NCBI GenBank assembly: GCA_029204225.1
Contig: CM055100.1
Span: 47,843,666 to 47,907,665 of the forward strand
Direction of reading: 5' to 3'
DNA length: 64,000 nt
Source: Diphasiastrum complanatum
Taxonomy: Eukaryota; Streptophyta; Lycopodiopsida; Lycopodiales; Lycopodiaceae
Shown here: piece after piece, positions 1 through 13,542 of the stretch
Layout of the letters: the number at the start of each line of letters is the position of its first letter
How positions within the stretch are numbered: the first letter of the stretch is position 1
The notes under the pieces: model-generated
What the model was told of the DNA's origin: nothing
What the model saw: the letters and a program-made list of their open reading frames with translations, nothing else
Database searches by the model: none
Position numbers and translations under genes: made by a program

Positions 1-1241
1 TGCCGAGCCTTTGGCCTTCAAGATCATTCATCATCGTCTGCTGCCACATTTTGTTTCTTCCAACGGTATGCAGCTTCCAAAATCTTGAGTTTAGGAACCA
101 TTCCAGTCTCCTCCGGAAAAATGTAGTCAATGAACTCCTCAAACCTGCATCAGCAACAATAACAAGTAAATCGCTGATCAAAAAAAACTTATGTCGACAT
201 GCATACCTTTGATGTACCATCGGCAGGAATTTTAAAAGATTATCTTTTACAAACAGAAATGTCCCATTCATAAGAGCAAACATCCACAAATCTTTACACA
301 ATAGAATAAACATGAGCAGAAAAACATCAAGCAGGATTTGCAAGCATAGGAATAAGTCTTTGTTTGTATGATAACGACTGGGATATACAGGTGTTAAAAA
401 GTGTGCATGTTTACAAATGCTAGGTGTTTTTATGTATGTGAATTCTACAAATAAACACTCCGTTCTTTGAATGTAAGCTTCTGTGACCATTTTCTCAGTA
501 TATTCTAGACAATATATTCTTCTGCCAAAAGCTAAAAACTTGTCACAATCCCTGTTCCTTAACCAAGTGGTCTGAAATTTAAAAGAATGAGATATGATGT
601 GATCGTTCCATTCAAAGCAAAAAAAGTAAAATCAGAATTACATACCAGCTGGAGTTCCATCATCAGATACTATAGGACGTTTTCTTTTCACCCTTCTTGG
701 CAATTTTCTCTCGACTATAGATTCATCACCAAGTTCACCAAAACTACGTTCCATGTCACGCCATTCTTCAAGAAGCATAACCCTTTCCTCCTTTTGCTCT
801 GGTGCTGTTGCTCTAAGATTTTCAAAAGCTCTCTCAAAAACTCCTGCACAGTCAGAAATGGTCATCGTTTATTACAAAAGATTTTGAATTAACAAAGTCT
901 TATACTGCACTTGACAAGACAAATGGTGAGAATATGATGAACACAATCAAAAATTATGGAGTCAGCCTTACAAGTGTGATTCCAGCATCTTCCCCAGGAA
1001 GCCGCAAATCAACCATACCTCTTGATCTAAGAACTCGACGAAGATTCTGCTCCTGTAGGATGTCTGCATCAGGCTCTCTATTTTCCTCTTGAGCTTTTAA
1101 CTCCTCTTCAAGTGGGACTGCAGCTTCGAATTTGGCATAGGTCAACCACACCTTTAGGTGTTTCGTTCGTTCAAGCAATCTGTCATAAATTTGTCTTGTC
1201 CTTTCGCTCTCACCTTCAGAGATTTCAAAATCTATATATGC

Positions 1242-4039
1242 CTGAAATAACAACACAAGTGACAATGTTGATGATTGAAGGTTTATACTCCAAAGAAACG
1301 TAAAGCTTGACATGAAGAGGAGAATAAGCAGACTTTAAGCTTTAAGCATATAAAACATCAATACTTGGAAAGATTGAAACTTGAATCAAAAGAGAACGCA
1401 TAACCATGATTCATTTGCATGACAGCTCTAGAGTGGAGATATAATAACATCTTAAATATCTAAACAGTGACACAGTTACATGACATAAGTTCACATCAAA
1501 CATCTCAAACAGACGACATTATACACACTTCTGAACTGATGCTTTAACAGGAAAATCAAAATAGTGATTTTATAATCTCGACCATAGGAATTACACACGG
1601 CAGAAGTTTACATCAAGCATCTCAAACTGGTGATTTTTTGAGCTCAAATTCAGATGCCACCACCCTTGAACTACATCAACTGATCTCACAAGAATCGGAG
1701 CCCTTATCATTACCCTGAATGTATTAATTTGAAAACGCATCCACCAGTAATATCATGCGAAGCTCCAAAGGAGTTTTGAAGCCTAACAGGCACCTGCAGC
1801 TCGAGAGGCCAATTAGAGGTTGGTCAAGCACGGTGCATGTCACGTGGCAGAGGTTACACCATGATAATGCTACCGCCCACAATGAGGCTCTATGCATTCA
1901 TCACGTGCAAGAGCACTAGGTCCATGTATGGTTGCTCTATTCTATTGAATGGGCGGAATGGAAGGACTGTCACGTGGCCCAGTGTCCTTTGTGGAGACAG
2001 CTCAAATTTGATATCCAGAAGAGTAAATGAGTCAAAATATATCATGAAAGTGTGGCCTATGGCCAAAGGAGTCAGGTCATGGGCCTATGTGCCTTGCATA
2101 ACATTGAGCAGTACATGTTGATAACACCAGCATAAAAAACCATCATGTCTACAAGTCGTAATCCTCATCTTTGAACGAGCTCTCCTCACCATCACTGGTA
2201 GGTGATCACAAGGATGAAGTGAGTCCTTTGGAGAAGTGTGATGCATCAACCCCCATGCATCTCCCTCTCGCTCTCCATCTATCAGGTCCATCACAAGCTC
2301 ATTGGGGCTCTGCTGCCTCTGCCTAAGATGCTACTGCTACTCCCTGGCTCAACACACAAATTTGTGAACCTAATTCAACAATATGCTTTTTGGCAAAAAG
2401 ACATTAATAAAGCTCTCTCTCTCTCTCTCTCTCTCTCTCCCCCCGAAAACAATAAGGAAAGTACATCTAGATAAACTATTTAGCATTTTATCTATGTGTA
2501 CTTTCCTTCTCACAGCTGAGGAAGCTTATCTTTTGAAAGCTTTGTTGCACGCACAGATGACTAGTGTGCTTCGCCAAGAAGGGCGAATTCTATTCTCTAG
2601 AACTGAGTGTATATGGATGACTCTAATGGAATCCATAGAATGTGTATAGTCCTTGGAAGTTGCAGGATAAAGGTATAGGTTATCTTTATTTTTTCAATGT
2701 CAAATACCATAATAATATACATATATGTACATCCAAGGAGGAGTGCTGGAGTATTGTTCTTCATCCATATCAAGCAGCCGTATATTAGAGTACGATTGGA
2801 CCGTGTGCCAACACCCATCAGTTAGGCTTATAAGCCTAGTCCTATATTGTTAAGCCGCATTACTGGCACAGGAATTTGAACATACATAAAATGTACCATG
2901 TCAAATTGAACACCTAAGAGGCCTAGGTGTTAAGTTACTAATTTTAAAAAGGCCTTACCGTTTACTAGGTGCCTTATTAAACAGAGTCTGTAATAAAGAA
3001 AAGTGATTGTTGGTTGTTCACTTTCCAGATATTGTTAACCTTTTGCCATAACCTTCCGCCGTCCAATTCCCAGTACCCTTTTGCTATCCATCTTCTAGAA
3101 CTAGAGAGTAATCTACTACTATATTATGTCTTTTGTACGCATTGTAGCAAGAGGAGGATTCCACTGTCTATTGCTATGTTTTGTTGATTCCATTGTGTGC
3201 TATTATTTTTCACATATGAGTTACAAGATAATGGAGATGGAATTTTTGTACGGGATCTTTGATTTCATTACAACAACTAGACATGATCCCCCAATTGTGG
3301 CAGAGGTTACACATACAAATGGGACAAAGGATCATCCAAATTCTTCTATTGGTTCTATATAGCTCGGGATCAAGTATGCTTGAATACATCATTTTGTCAA
3401 TCTTCATCCGTTCTTGCTATTGTTCCAAATGAGCTTACTTCAATTGAGGTTCATGGATTGTGTGATTAGGCACACGTCTATGGAGTTCATCTTCTCCTTC
3501 CTCTAGCTCTATGAGAGGTATGTGATGTTTCTTTGGTTCTATCAAAGATTCATTTTCCTGTAGTGGCCGGTATACATGTTAATGTGTTGCCAGTTCTACA
3601 GAAACTTCTCATCCTTTATGCTACTTCTAGTCAAAACACTATTGTTACATGTGACTTGGGTTATTACAATGTTTTATATGGTCCTCTTCCTACAGCAATG
3701 ACTTCTATATTGGCAAAGCCAGTTCCCATTTATTCTATATGTGGTTCCTGGTCTATATGTCTTGCATGGGATGTACTTGCTTTAAGTCCTATTAATGTTC
3801 TACGATAGGACTTGATTATGATATATGATATTAATCCAGTATTTTTTGTAGAATATTGCTATTTGCTATGATGCATTGTCATTTATGTACATTTGATGCC
3901 ATATTTAAAATTGTTTTCATAACTCCTTGAAGGTTACACCTAGCACAACATAACTAAGGATACATGCAATTTCCTGCAAATTTGCATCACTTATTATTGG
4001 GACCATCTTTGTGCATAAGGATTTTTGAAAACTGCAAAC
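1242..4039. other. Crooked-neck intron 4 (2.8 kb), no recognisable gene
   Basis: This is the intron between exons 4 and 5. It holds a CT microsatellite at about 2412-2439 and AT-rich unique-looking DNA. Short open frames at 3126-3362 and 3533-3808 have no recognisable motif and lack coding character. Nothing else can be supported. Confidence 0.6.
2412..2439. repeat. (CT)n microsatellite
   Basis: About 14 CT dinucleotides followed by a C-run, inside crooked-neck intron 4. Confidence 0.9.
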
Positions 4040-6989
4040 CTTCCATAATATTTCAGGCATATCGAGTACAGGTTGTGCAATTGCCAGCTCAAAGATTGCC
4101 CTGCCCTATCCGTTTCTCCAAGAGACCTTTCCAATTCTGCATATTTACTCCAGGCATAACAGTTAGCTGGAGCCCATTCCAGATACTTTTCATACAATGA
4201 TCGGCAGCGATCGAGGTTGCCTAGTTGCAATTCTGTTTCAATGTATGTTTTGAAGATCTGCAAGGCAAATAAAATTGTTAATATATGATGCACAAACTAC
4301 AGATTCTTTTTTGAGAGTTCAAAATCACAAAACCAGAATGTGCAATGTGGGCCTCACAAACCATAATATATATCAAATATCAAGAAAAGAACATGGAACA
4401 ATAAACTCTTACAGTTGCTTCTAAACTCTTCCATGAGAAATTCTGATACATCTCTAAGTTATCGCTCATGATTCGCACACTATTTGTTTGATTTCAAAGA
4501 ATAGGTGGAATTTCAATGGGAACAAGCAAGCTCATCAGAAACCTATTCTAACTAGCTGCAGCGGAACCTGCAGGGTTTTGTTAGCCATACGAATGTTATG
4601 AAACTATCAAGACAAACCACACTACTACTTAAGCCTAAGAATGAACTAGCAAGGAAACAGATATTTGAGCGTTTGAAGTAAACAAACAAGACAGCTTGTT
4701 AGAACTCCTAGAATTCTCAAAAAAAAAGAAGATTCATGATAGTAACAATACTGGTTGTAATACAAGAACATAGGACATTTTCCAAGGTATGAACGTACTT
4801 TGTCCTTGGGAGCCATGCCAATTGCATTACCCAAAATCTGTCGTGCTGCTTTCAGGTTCTTCTGTCTAATCTCAAATTGGGCAGCCATCAACCATATTTT
4901 TGCAAATGAAAATTTTTTATGTGGAATCAGTTTTAGGCATTCCCTGCAAACAGAAAAATTCTGTGAATACAGAAAAAAGAGCAATACTCATACAATGTAG
5001 CTACTGTGCCAGAAGCACTGTTAAGCAGGCTTGAGAATATACAGTGGATGTGTACAAACAAACACCTTTTACTAGAGCATGAGGTAATGCTAGGAACATA
5101 GGTTGCTACCTATAGACATCACGTGTTCTCTCCATATCCTCAGCCTCCAGCTCCTCATATAATGCATAATTAATCCTGAATCAAAATGCCAATAATGAAC
5201 TTTGTAATGCTATCTCTTGTGAGCTTGGAATATATCCAAATACACAAATTTCTATTAAAGAGGTCGGTGGATCATCAGGCAATGCTTAGAACAAAATAGA
5301 CAACCAGCTACAAGGAGCAATAAAATCCACATCAAACCAACATAAAAAAAGAAAAACAACATAGTTGGCAAGCACTACTATTTATGGACGCAAGCATGAG
5401 TCCAAAGTTGCTATCTAGGTTGCAAGAGAGCGTGAATTTTTTAAGGTAGAGTAAATGAAAAGTTGTAATAACAAATAAGAATAAAGATGAGAAACTTAAC
5501 AGGTCTTCAACAGTAAGCAAAAGTTAACGAGAAACAGAACACATAGAAAAACCAGACTAAAGCAAGCTCCTTCGCTTGCAGTTTTCTGAATTCTGTGATT
5601 AATCATCATACCAAAGCTGAAATCCGAGGAAATGACCATTAGTTTCAATAAATTTCCTGAAAAAATAACAAAACAATTAAGCCATTTATGATGAAATACA
5701 AGCACAAAATTAAAGTCAATGTTACAACTTACTACGTACTCTGGCTGCATTCTTTTATTCACTATATCAACCAGAAAACAGGATTAAGTCAAGCATATAA
5801 AGCTTCAGGACATTGCAATTTATCTCCACTGAACATCCAATTGAGTATATGAATCTCCAGGACAAATTTGTCCACCAAAAGCATTACTGTGTCTGAACCA
5901 AAAAGACTACCAAAGTCAAAACGATCTCAAACAGACAAATCATCAATGAATGTGACATGGCCTAGCATATATAATCAGATGGGACAGTTACAAAACATGG
6001 CGAATGTTTATATAAATTCATATTCATGAAAGAAAAGGTAAAAATTCAACTACACGAAATATGTTTCCAAATACTTCCTGTGCTGAAGAGAAGGTATGCA
6101 TAAACAGATGAGACAATTCTCCAATAAAAGTTAAGCCAAGAACAAATGTCAATGAGTTTAACAATATTAGCAAACTTATCTATTTCAAAGCAACAATCTG
6201 ATTTTTGTTTCTGAGCCAAAAGCTCCAAATGCGAAGGCTCTAAAAGCTTTTTATTGATTTCCCCTTCATTTGTTGCTGAACATTATCATATCATGAATTA
6301 ACTTGTTCATGTGAAACTTGACATCTTCCAAGTTACCCTTCCTTACATAGTGAAGTGAAGCAGGAGACTTGAAGCAAACTAGGTCAGTTTTCTTTCGTTT
6401 GTACAGGTGTTCATAAGCTTTACTAGTTCTATGTGTGCATCCTTGAGTGAAATTTTAGTCGAAATTCTATTAATCAAAGGAAGCTTGGCTTTAATGCAGT
6501 AACCACTTAGAAATACTAGTTACAGCAGTTTTGCTAGTTGCAAGCAAAACATGTAGGTCTCTTTATTCCTAAACAACTACAAAAGGAGAATTTGATACCA
6601 ATGAAAATTGTAAAGCAAAGCTTGATAATTTTTTACTAACCTCCTTCAAAAGGGGAAAAACACCATAAATTCTTACTGAAAGATTACTTCATTCAAAAAA
6701 ACACAAGACTTCAAAAAAAATCATTTGAGCATTTAACCACAAACAAATTACAAACGTTTTATGAAAGTTACTAAGATTTAGAAGAATATCCATCTTAGGT
6801 TAACATGATGTATCAGCATTGGAAGGACTTTAGCTAGGACATAATCTAGGACCTCAACCCACATAATCTAGGACTTTAGCTCTCCATTCCAATAAGAAAC
6901 CATTGAACTCAGAAAGATTCTTAAATAATGTAATAAACTTGGTGAAACTTTTAAAGATCTTAGCAAACATGCATCAGTGAAAGGAAAGG

Positions 6990-8990
6990 CCGTGACTTTG
7001 AAAATGCCTCTCAAAATGAAGAGGAAGAGTTACAGGTATAGCAATATGGATCGGTGTTAGGTAAAGACAACTCTCAAGTGGCAGGCACGGACCCCTAGAA
7101 GGCCAGTAGGGGGGCAGGTGCTCAGGAGTGCGAGTCACTTGCCTCATGAGCAGTTCAAGGAAAAGCACATTGCGTTCAAGGGGTATTCGGGTATATTTAT
7201 AAACTCCGAGCACAACCTATCACCATTCAGATGGTATGGTTGAAAATACATGGCTGGGTGGTAATTGATGAGCTCTCTCTACCCCTGCCGTCAGGTTCAA
7301 AGTCTTCTTACAATGGTATCAGAGCAGAGGTGAGATCTAGAGGCATTTAGAGCCTTCTGCAAAACTTAGTAAATACTTGGTAACTCCAGTAGAGATCCTC
7401 ACCAAAAAAAGAAAGAGGGAGGAAGCAAGATCATGCTTCAGCAAGAATAGCTCGTGAAGATCATGAGAGCCAAATAAGGGGAGGATCTTAGCAAGAGCGA
7501 GTGAAAGAATAATGTGATGAGAGAAGGAATCTCATAAGGCAGCTAGACATCATGACAGGAGTAGCCTATTGAAGACCATCAAATTCGGCAAGCTAGATTG
7601 TAAAGTGGCCATGGAATCCCAATAGTTGTTTTGAGAGGCCATTGGATCGTTGGACTAGCTCGGCCCATGTCAAGCGTAGCCAACACTGCCAGCTACTGCC
7701 CAAACAGGATTAGAAACAAGGAAACCATTGTAGAAAGGGCTGTTCGGAGGAAGCCACGCAGAAGGTAACTTCTATGGCTTCATGCTTGTGAAAGACAGGT
7801 TGAAAGAGGAAACTGAGAACGTTAAACATCGTGATTGCAGCCATGTGTGTCCACTGTGTCATGGCCAGGCTATGCATCGATATTCAGAATAGCTTGACCT
7901 GTCAATGACGGAGGAACATAGAGTTGAATGAGTGAAACAGAGCCATGATTTTATGGTGGCAGAAAAGTACAAATCTTTTGCCAGGGAGACAGATCTTTTG
8001 CCAAAGGAAAGTTTTTGCAGTCTAATGGATGGGGTAAACTCTGAGTAAAAGGGACCAAAATAATTATTTATGGCTAACGATTTAAGTGAAATTGTTATCA
8101 AAATTTATAACCAGCTGGATAAGTAGCTTGTGGATACAACAAGAGTGTAAAGAGAAGAGGGCAGATTGGCATAGGCAGCCATTAAGAGCACCACGTGGCC
8201 GAAGTGCTGGTGATGTGAACCGGAAGTGTCGAAATGAGGGAAGGTGAAGGGGGTGGAGAAAAGATAGGGAAATGGAGAATGGCATGAAAAATGAGAGAAA
8301 AATTTGTGGCTACAATTTGCTCAAAGGGGTGACCGATCTACATAAGTTTGCTCTAAGTGGCCTCATGAAGGTTAGATTAGGTTATTGCCTGTTTTTCATG
8401 ATCCGTCAGTCATGAATTAAAAAGCTGCACAAAGAGCTGAAATCAGTGAATTTGGGCTTCAAAGTATAGCCTGTGTTACAAGAAAAAGGCTTTGTTTAAT
8501 CCTGATCAGGTCAAAAGAGATGTTTCGAGATGTTTCAAGGATGTGACTTCTCAAGGAAAAAAAATTGTTATGGCCTTCGTACTAAGGGACATTTTCAATC
8601 AAGGATTGCACAATAGGAGCAGAGGATGGCATGCCTAGTATCAAGAACGTTTCCAGGTAAGGCCCAAGGTGGATACAAGCAGTACCCATAAAAGGCCAAT
8701 AGGGAACAAGTAGCAAGCTTGCACCAATAGGGGGACAAGTGCCAAGCGTAGGAGTAGCTTTTGCTCCTATGTGTTCCCAGCTTTTTTGCAAAAGAAGCCA
8801 CTGACCAATAGGCCCCATTTCCATGACAAGAACTTCAGAATTGAAAGATGAGAACAAAACCATACAGACATCAAGTTGCAAACAAGATTTGGATGACAAT
8901 AATAGACTATAAAAGCTCAAAAGACATCTTAATTCAGATTTAGACCAAACATTCAACAAAATGCTCAAGAGAAGAAGGAAGCAAAGGAAG
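6990..8990 (+). mobile_element. LTR-retrotransposon relic in crooked-neck intron 1
   Basis: Intron 1 (5176-8997, 3.8 kb) contains the sequence TGGTATCAGAGC at 7314-7325. This is the standard plant initiator tRNA-Met primer-binding site, preceded by a CTCTCT/TCTTCTTAC tract that looks like an LTR 3' end. No gag or pol frame is recognisable downstream. It is therefore a 5' LTR plus leader relic, or one decayed beyond recognition. The exact LTR limits cannot be set without a second copy. The left part of the intron (5176-6990) is AT-rich and featureless. Confidence 0.45.
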
Positions 8991-10142
8991 ATCATACCAC
9001 AAATAAATATAGCGTTGCCAGTAGCGTTTCTCCTCTGCAGGAGGGACATTGGCTATTGCCCGCTCGTAAACCTCTCTAATTTTCTCCTTGTCACCCACAC
9101 TTTCTTCCAATCTAACATAGTCAAACCACACATCATAATTGAAGGAGTTTTTTCTCACCTCCTCCTCGTACTGAAATCTCTTACCAACAATAACATCTTC
9201 AATACCTTCTCGGTCACCATACTTTTCAAAGGTAACAAACTTGCGGTAGAGGTCTTCGGCCTGACCCTTTGGAATGTGATCCAATGCATACTTGTAAATG
9301 CATCTTGCTCTCTCTACTTCTTTACATCTCTCTTCAAATTGAGCAAAAGCCACAAAAAGCTCCTCTGTTTGCCCATCCTCGCCAAGCTGAGAAACTGCTC
9401 TCTCATAACAACTTCTTGCACGAGCAACCTCTCCATTCTTGAATTCAAATTTAGCATAGCGCACCCAAGACTTAACTTCTGGAAGGCATTGCACATACTT
9501 CTCAAAAATGCCCCTCGCCCTTTCAACCTCGTTGTGGCGGAGCTCAAATTTGATGTAAGCTGACCACCCATGATGATCAGGCTCCCAGGCCATCCATCTT
9601 TCAAAAACCTGCCTCGCGCCGGCAACATTCCCTAGCATTTCCTCCATGTGAATGTATTTATACCACAGCTGGTCTATCCTTGGAAGAAGGGAAACTGCTC
9701 TATCCCATACATTCCTAGCATGGTTTATGAATTTGTTCTTCATCTCCATCTCTGCATACCTCAACCAAAGTGTTGTGTTTCGGTAATCCACTTCTAGGGC
9801 TCGCTCCCAGATCGATCTCGCCCTCGCAAAGTCTCCTTGGCCTCTTCCCATTGCGCATACTTCACCCACACACTGATGTTCCACCGCACTCGTCTGATCA
9901 AGTCCTCAAACTCTTTCCGCCGGCGGAGTCTGTAATCTCCAAGCTCTTCGGCATCAGTTATCTTTTGCTTGGGAGGACGAATCTCAGCCTCTTGGCGCTC
10001 CCGTGCTTCCCTCAAAATCTGCTCTGCTGTGATCTGGATGGGGCGGGGGTTTTGTTCTTCACCCGTGTCGGCCGTGGCAGTTTCACTTCCGTCTCTTTAC
10101 GGGTGAGGTAGCCCAGAGCAGGATCTCCGTCTTTGGAACCAT

Positions 10143-10620
10143 ATCTATATGATTCACAAATCCCCTCTCTATCCTTATTGCATACCAATCATCAACACAA
10201 CATATGCAAATCTCTTTCATAGCTGCTTTGTGTGAGAATTCCGCCTTGTTCTCATTCAAACTTTTTGATTCATACCTATTCCTGCTGCTGCAGATTGAAG
10301 GTTGAGCAAGCGGTGAGCATTCTTTCCATCGCCCTCAGCAAAGGCGTGTACATCCTCCTCCCTCCTCTCTTCTTCTTCTTCTTCTTGTCGGATGGCGTGA
10401 ATCAGTTTGCGCTCGAGTGACGATCCGCCATCGCTGAAACCTGCTTCCTGTAGTGGCTCTCTCAAAAACCCTAAACCCAAATACATACTAGGACGGACCG
10501 TCATGTCCTATTGGGAGGACCCACCTCTTTAAGGGCGCCTTTCCAATCAAAAGGGTGGTTGCCCCGGGTGAACGGGGGTTCCTATGGAAAACCCTAAATT
10601 AGCTGCTGAGGAGAACGGGT
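10143..10620 (-). promoter_or_regulatory. Crooked-neck 5' flank with two telo-box motifs
   Basis: Two AAACCCTAA telo-box motifs (about 10466-10478 and 10588-10598) lie 320-460 bp upstream of the crooked-neck start codon. They are typical promoter elements of plant housekeeping and ribosome/splicing genes. A TTC/CTT-rich stretch (about 10360-10387) is a probable 5'UTR pyrimidine tract seen from the opposite strand. The motifs are seen directly; a promoter role is inferred from position. Confidence 0.4.
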
Positions 10621-12920
10621 CACAATGTTCGGCAAGGAAGTGTGTGTGGGTGTGATGCACTTCTTGAGTGAATGGATGACATGGAAGATGCACGCTCTAA
10701 GAGCGTCTTTTCATGTGGCTTGTTCACCTATGGAAAGTGGCATCAATCAAAAGAACGGCAGGTCGATCCCCTAATGAACGAACAGGCTTGCAAAAATAAT
10801 GAACTTCCTACGTGCTGGATAGAACATGTCAACTGGTCACTAGAGAAAGTGTGTGATGCACTTCCCACGTGACCGAGTGATATGGCAAGATGCTCTGATG
10901 GCAACTCAAGGGCTGGTTACCCTTTTGGTCTCTTGGAGGCGAAATCGGCCAAAATGCCCACACACAAACCAACATTGCCACATATTATTGCAACCTACTA
11001 TAGTAGGTGATCATTATTTTTTTAAAAAGGAGCCAACCACCATCCAACAAGATTTTTTTGCAATTAACAAAAACAAGTCTTGCATCACTAGCTTTTTCTT
11101 TATCCCCTAACTTTAGGATGCCATCGAATACCCACAAAGAAGCTTATGTGGACAAATAACAATTGAATGTGTTTGTGTGCATGAAGGTGGGGGCCACATG
11201 AGCACTCCCATCGTGGCGTGCCAACAAATCTACCGTTGGGTGGTTTCCCCCCAACTCTTTCTCAAAAGCACGTAGACACAAGCTCCTCGACTACACACAT
11301 GTGGATAGGTGAGTTGTTATAGCGAGTCACGATTCCCTCTTGACCCTGACTATACATACGTTCACCATGTGCATAGGTGACTTGGTGTAGCAAGCCACCA
11401 TTTCTAAAACTATTTGAAGCCTTCTCAAGCATTTGTTGACCAAATTTCACATTTATGTATGTACACTTGTCATATGAGGCCATACATTCCAACAATCATA
11501 GTAAGTAAGTCGCTTGTGGCAAATATTTTTTGGGTCGCGTCTCGAAGCTCTTGTGTGCGTGACTCTGTGTCTAAAGTCTCCATCAGGGTACCCCCCCACT
11601 TTGACATTAAGAGCTTCTTCACATATGAATTTCTATTATATGTTGAGATCATAGACCTAGAGGCAATCTCCACAAAGGAGGAAGAAGGATATTTCTTGTT
11701 GATCCCAAGGATGGTCATCTATCCTTGCCAATGATTGTTGGGCCAATTTTTGAAAAAAGTTTCTCGCCATGTTCTCCTCTGTACTCCTTTTTGTTCTCTA
11801 TCAGTGTTGAAATTTGACGCCCCCGTCATGCCCTGCAAAGGCCAATTTGGATGCATTTGACAAACACTTGTAATTTTAGGCCGTCAAAGGCCAATTTGGA
11901 TGTATTTGACAAGCACTTGTAATTTTAAAGCCGTCAACACTGAAGTGCATAATCTGTTTTAAACCGTCATTATGATGGGCTACAATTTATTTTAAGTGTC
12001 ATAAGTTAAGGTGCTTGTATAAGTTGTAATAAGTACATGACACATTTTTTTAGCTTGAAATTTGACTCTTTGCAAGTTTCAAAATTTATAACTTAATATA
12101 TTAGATTCACAACTTCAAATTTCAAAAACTTTGCACTTTAGCATAGGCCATAGGAGAGCTTGGCCTAAATTTTGAAGTTTGAATAATGGGCTAGGTTGCA
12201 ACTTGCCAACTTCCAACTTGAAGTTATCCAACTTTTCAATTTTCAAAGTTTCAAAATTCATAATTCAATCTTCATATTGTGGTTTGGGCTTCATGGAAGT
12301 TGAAATAACTTGAAGGGCTAGTGGGCAAGATCAATATGGATTCAGCCTAGAAGCGTCCAGTCTGGACAATCTTATACATTTTTTACCTGGAATTTACTAT
12401 TAAACTTTTAAAATGAAATTTGCATGAACGTAACATCCTTTGCAAAATAAAATTGAAGGGCATGTTCTATGTAAGGACGTCACATGACGGAGGACATGAA
12501 CATTGTGAAAGACGTTATGAAAATAAAGCGTGAAGGGCAACCCTGAACATCAAATTTAAACATTGTCTATCATATTTGAGCACACTATGGCAAGTAACAC
12601 TTTACACACAAAGATCAAGGTCCTTTTAAGATTGAAGGCAAGTTGCTACACCTACAATAAATCTTGTACTTTGCTTGGTTGTTGTTTCACATGTTGCTTG
12701 TGATTGGCCATTTGGATTTGAGGTATCATTTCTAACTTGACTTACAATCAATGGTGTCAAGTTCAAAAAGCCTAATGTGCCAAAAAGGAACTTCCATCCA
12801 CCTCATCTACCACATATTGGCAAACCAACCCAAGCATAGTGAAAGGCCATCTGATGAGTTGTCATCGGATGGCCATCTGATGACAGGCATAGTGAAAGGC
12901 CATCTAAGTTGTCATTTGAT
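10621..12920. other. Intergenic DNA with a 49-bp duplication
   Basis: No gene is recognisable. A near-identical stretch of about 49 bp is tandemly duplicated at roughly 11837-11935 (unit starts AAAGGCCAATTTGGATG). Short frames in this stretch lack any motif. Confidence 0.55.
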
Positions 12921-12921
12921 A

Positions 12922-12922
<1 letters not shown>

Positions 12923-12972
<50 letters not shown>
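12923..12972. repeat. (TG)n microsatellite
   Basis: About 25 uninterrupted TG dinucleotides. An open frame reading through it as C-V repeats is an artefact of the repeat. Confidence 0.95.
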
Positions 12973-12975
<3 letters not shown>

Positions 12976-12977
12976 AC

Positions 12978-13082
12978 TTATGCTAATAGGTTCAAGATTC
13001 AACTTTGTACAATCCTACATTGTTTTATAGTTCTGTCTATTCATATTTAAAGTTGCTAACGATTTAACTAGCTACCTATCGA
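12978..13082. repeat. Inverted-repeat partner of 40440-40560
   Basis: About 105 bp here match the reverse complement of 40440-40560 at roughly 80% by eye (shared core CATATTTAAAGTTGCTAAC). It is probably a fragment of a dispersed repeat, perhaps LTR-derived. The family is not identified. Confidence 0.55.
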
Positions 13083-13139
13083 AACCAATCTCTCTCTTTT
13101 TAGTCTGCATCATCTTTTGATAAGCATTTTTTATACTAG

Positions 13140-13542
13140 CTTGTTGGAGGGTTTGCATATATCGAGGCAACCCTAAAACTCCTACGTCCGACACCAGTTT
13201 TACTTCAGAAGATTCTTCTTATGATCTTAATATATTCTGTAATGCATCAGACATCGAAGTAAATTATTGAGAATAATGATGCACCGGATGATGGAGAAGA
13301 ATTCTTTGATGTTTGCAATGCAGATGATGATATAACTGAATCAGAAGCTGTAGACCATAATTCTGATAATTCTAATGTAGATGATAAAGATACAGATGAC
13401 GAATTTGACGAATCTGAGCAAGAATTTGGTAATAAAGACCAGGCTGACAACAAGAAGAAATCTATGGAGTCAGCCATACACGAATTCATGGCCATACACG
13501 AATTCAAGATTAAATTGAAAATCATCTTTAAAATCAACTAAT
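13140..13542 (+). pseudogene. Exon-like fragment encoding a strongly acidic Asp/Glu-rich peptide
   Basis: Read on the plus strand, this segment gives a Ser/Asp-rich stretch (SFTSEDSSYDLNIF). After one frame break near 13258 it gives a long acidic run including DDGEEFFDV, NSNVDDKDTDDEFDESEQ and a short KKK patch. The composition bias is too sustained to be chance and resembles acidic tails of chromatin or nucleolar proteins. No domain is recognisable. A 15-bp duplication (GCCATACACGAATTC) lies near the end. It abuts a reversed copia LTR on the right and may be a captured gene piece. Function unknown. Confidence 0.3.

Larger units (their letters stand above)
24..10142 (-). pseudogene. CRNKL1: Crooked-neck/CLF1-type HAT-repeat splicing factor, seven exons, frame-damaged
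   Basis: The product is the spliceosomal scaffold Crooked neck (Clf1/CRNKL1), a nuclear NineTeen-complex protein made of HAT (half-a-TPR) repeats. Exons on the minus strand: 10142-8998, 5175-5110, 4943-4799, 4257-4040, 1241-1019, 843-646, 144-24 (stop TGA at 26-24). All introns are GT-AG. Family-typical stretches include [11 protein letters not shown] and [12 protein letters not shown] near the N-terminus, the repeats RNTTLWLRYAEMEMKNKF and YIHMEEMLGNVAGARQVFER, and FGELGDESIVERKLP near the C-terminus. The start is the ATG at 10142, where plant homologues begin M-x-S-K-D. Single-base losses break the frame just after the ATG, in a C-run near 10045, near 9838 (before GDFARAR), near 4112 (before AIFELAI) and at the start of exon 7. 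Two codons are also missing (Q in FEKQYGD, one R in GKRRFQ). Intact splicing rules out a retrocopy. It is either a decaying gene or carries uncorrected indels. Confidence 0.85.

Noticed and set aside
8961-9563. 200-codon plus-strand frame
   Set aside because: Antisense of crooked-neck exon 1, which has the conserved HAT repeats.
10256-10504. Glutamate-rich minus-strand frame upstream of crooked neck
   Set aside because: It comes from a TTC/CTT tract in the probable 5' untranslated region, with no homology to the protein.
12751-13050. 99-codon frame with a C-V run
   Set aside because: The run is the TG microsatellite and the rest has no motif.
13247-13537. Minus-strand Ser-rich frame
   Set aside because: Antisense of the acidic plus-strand fragment. 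Ser/Leu runs mirror GAT/GAA codons.
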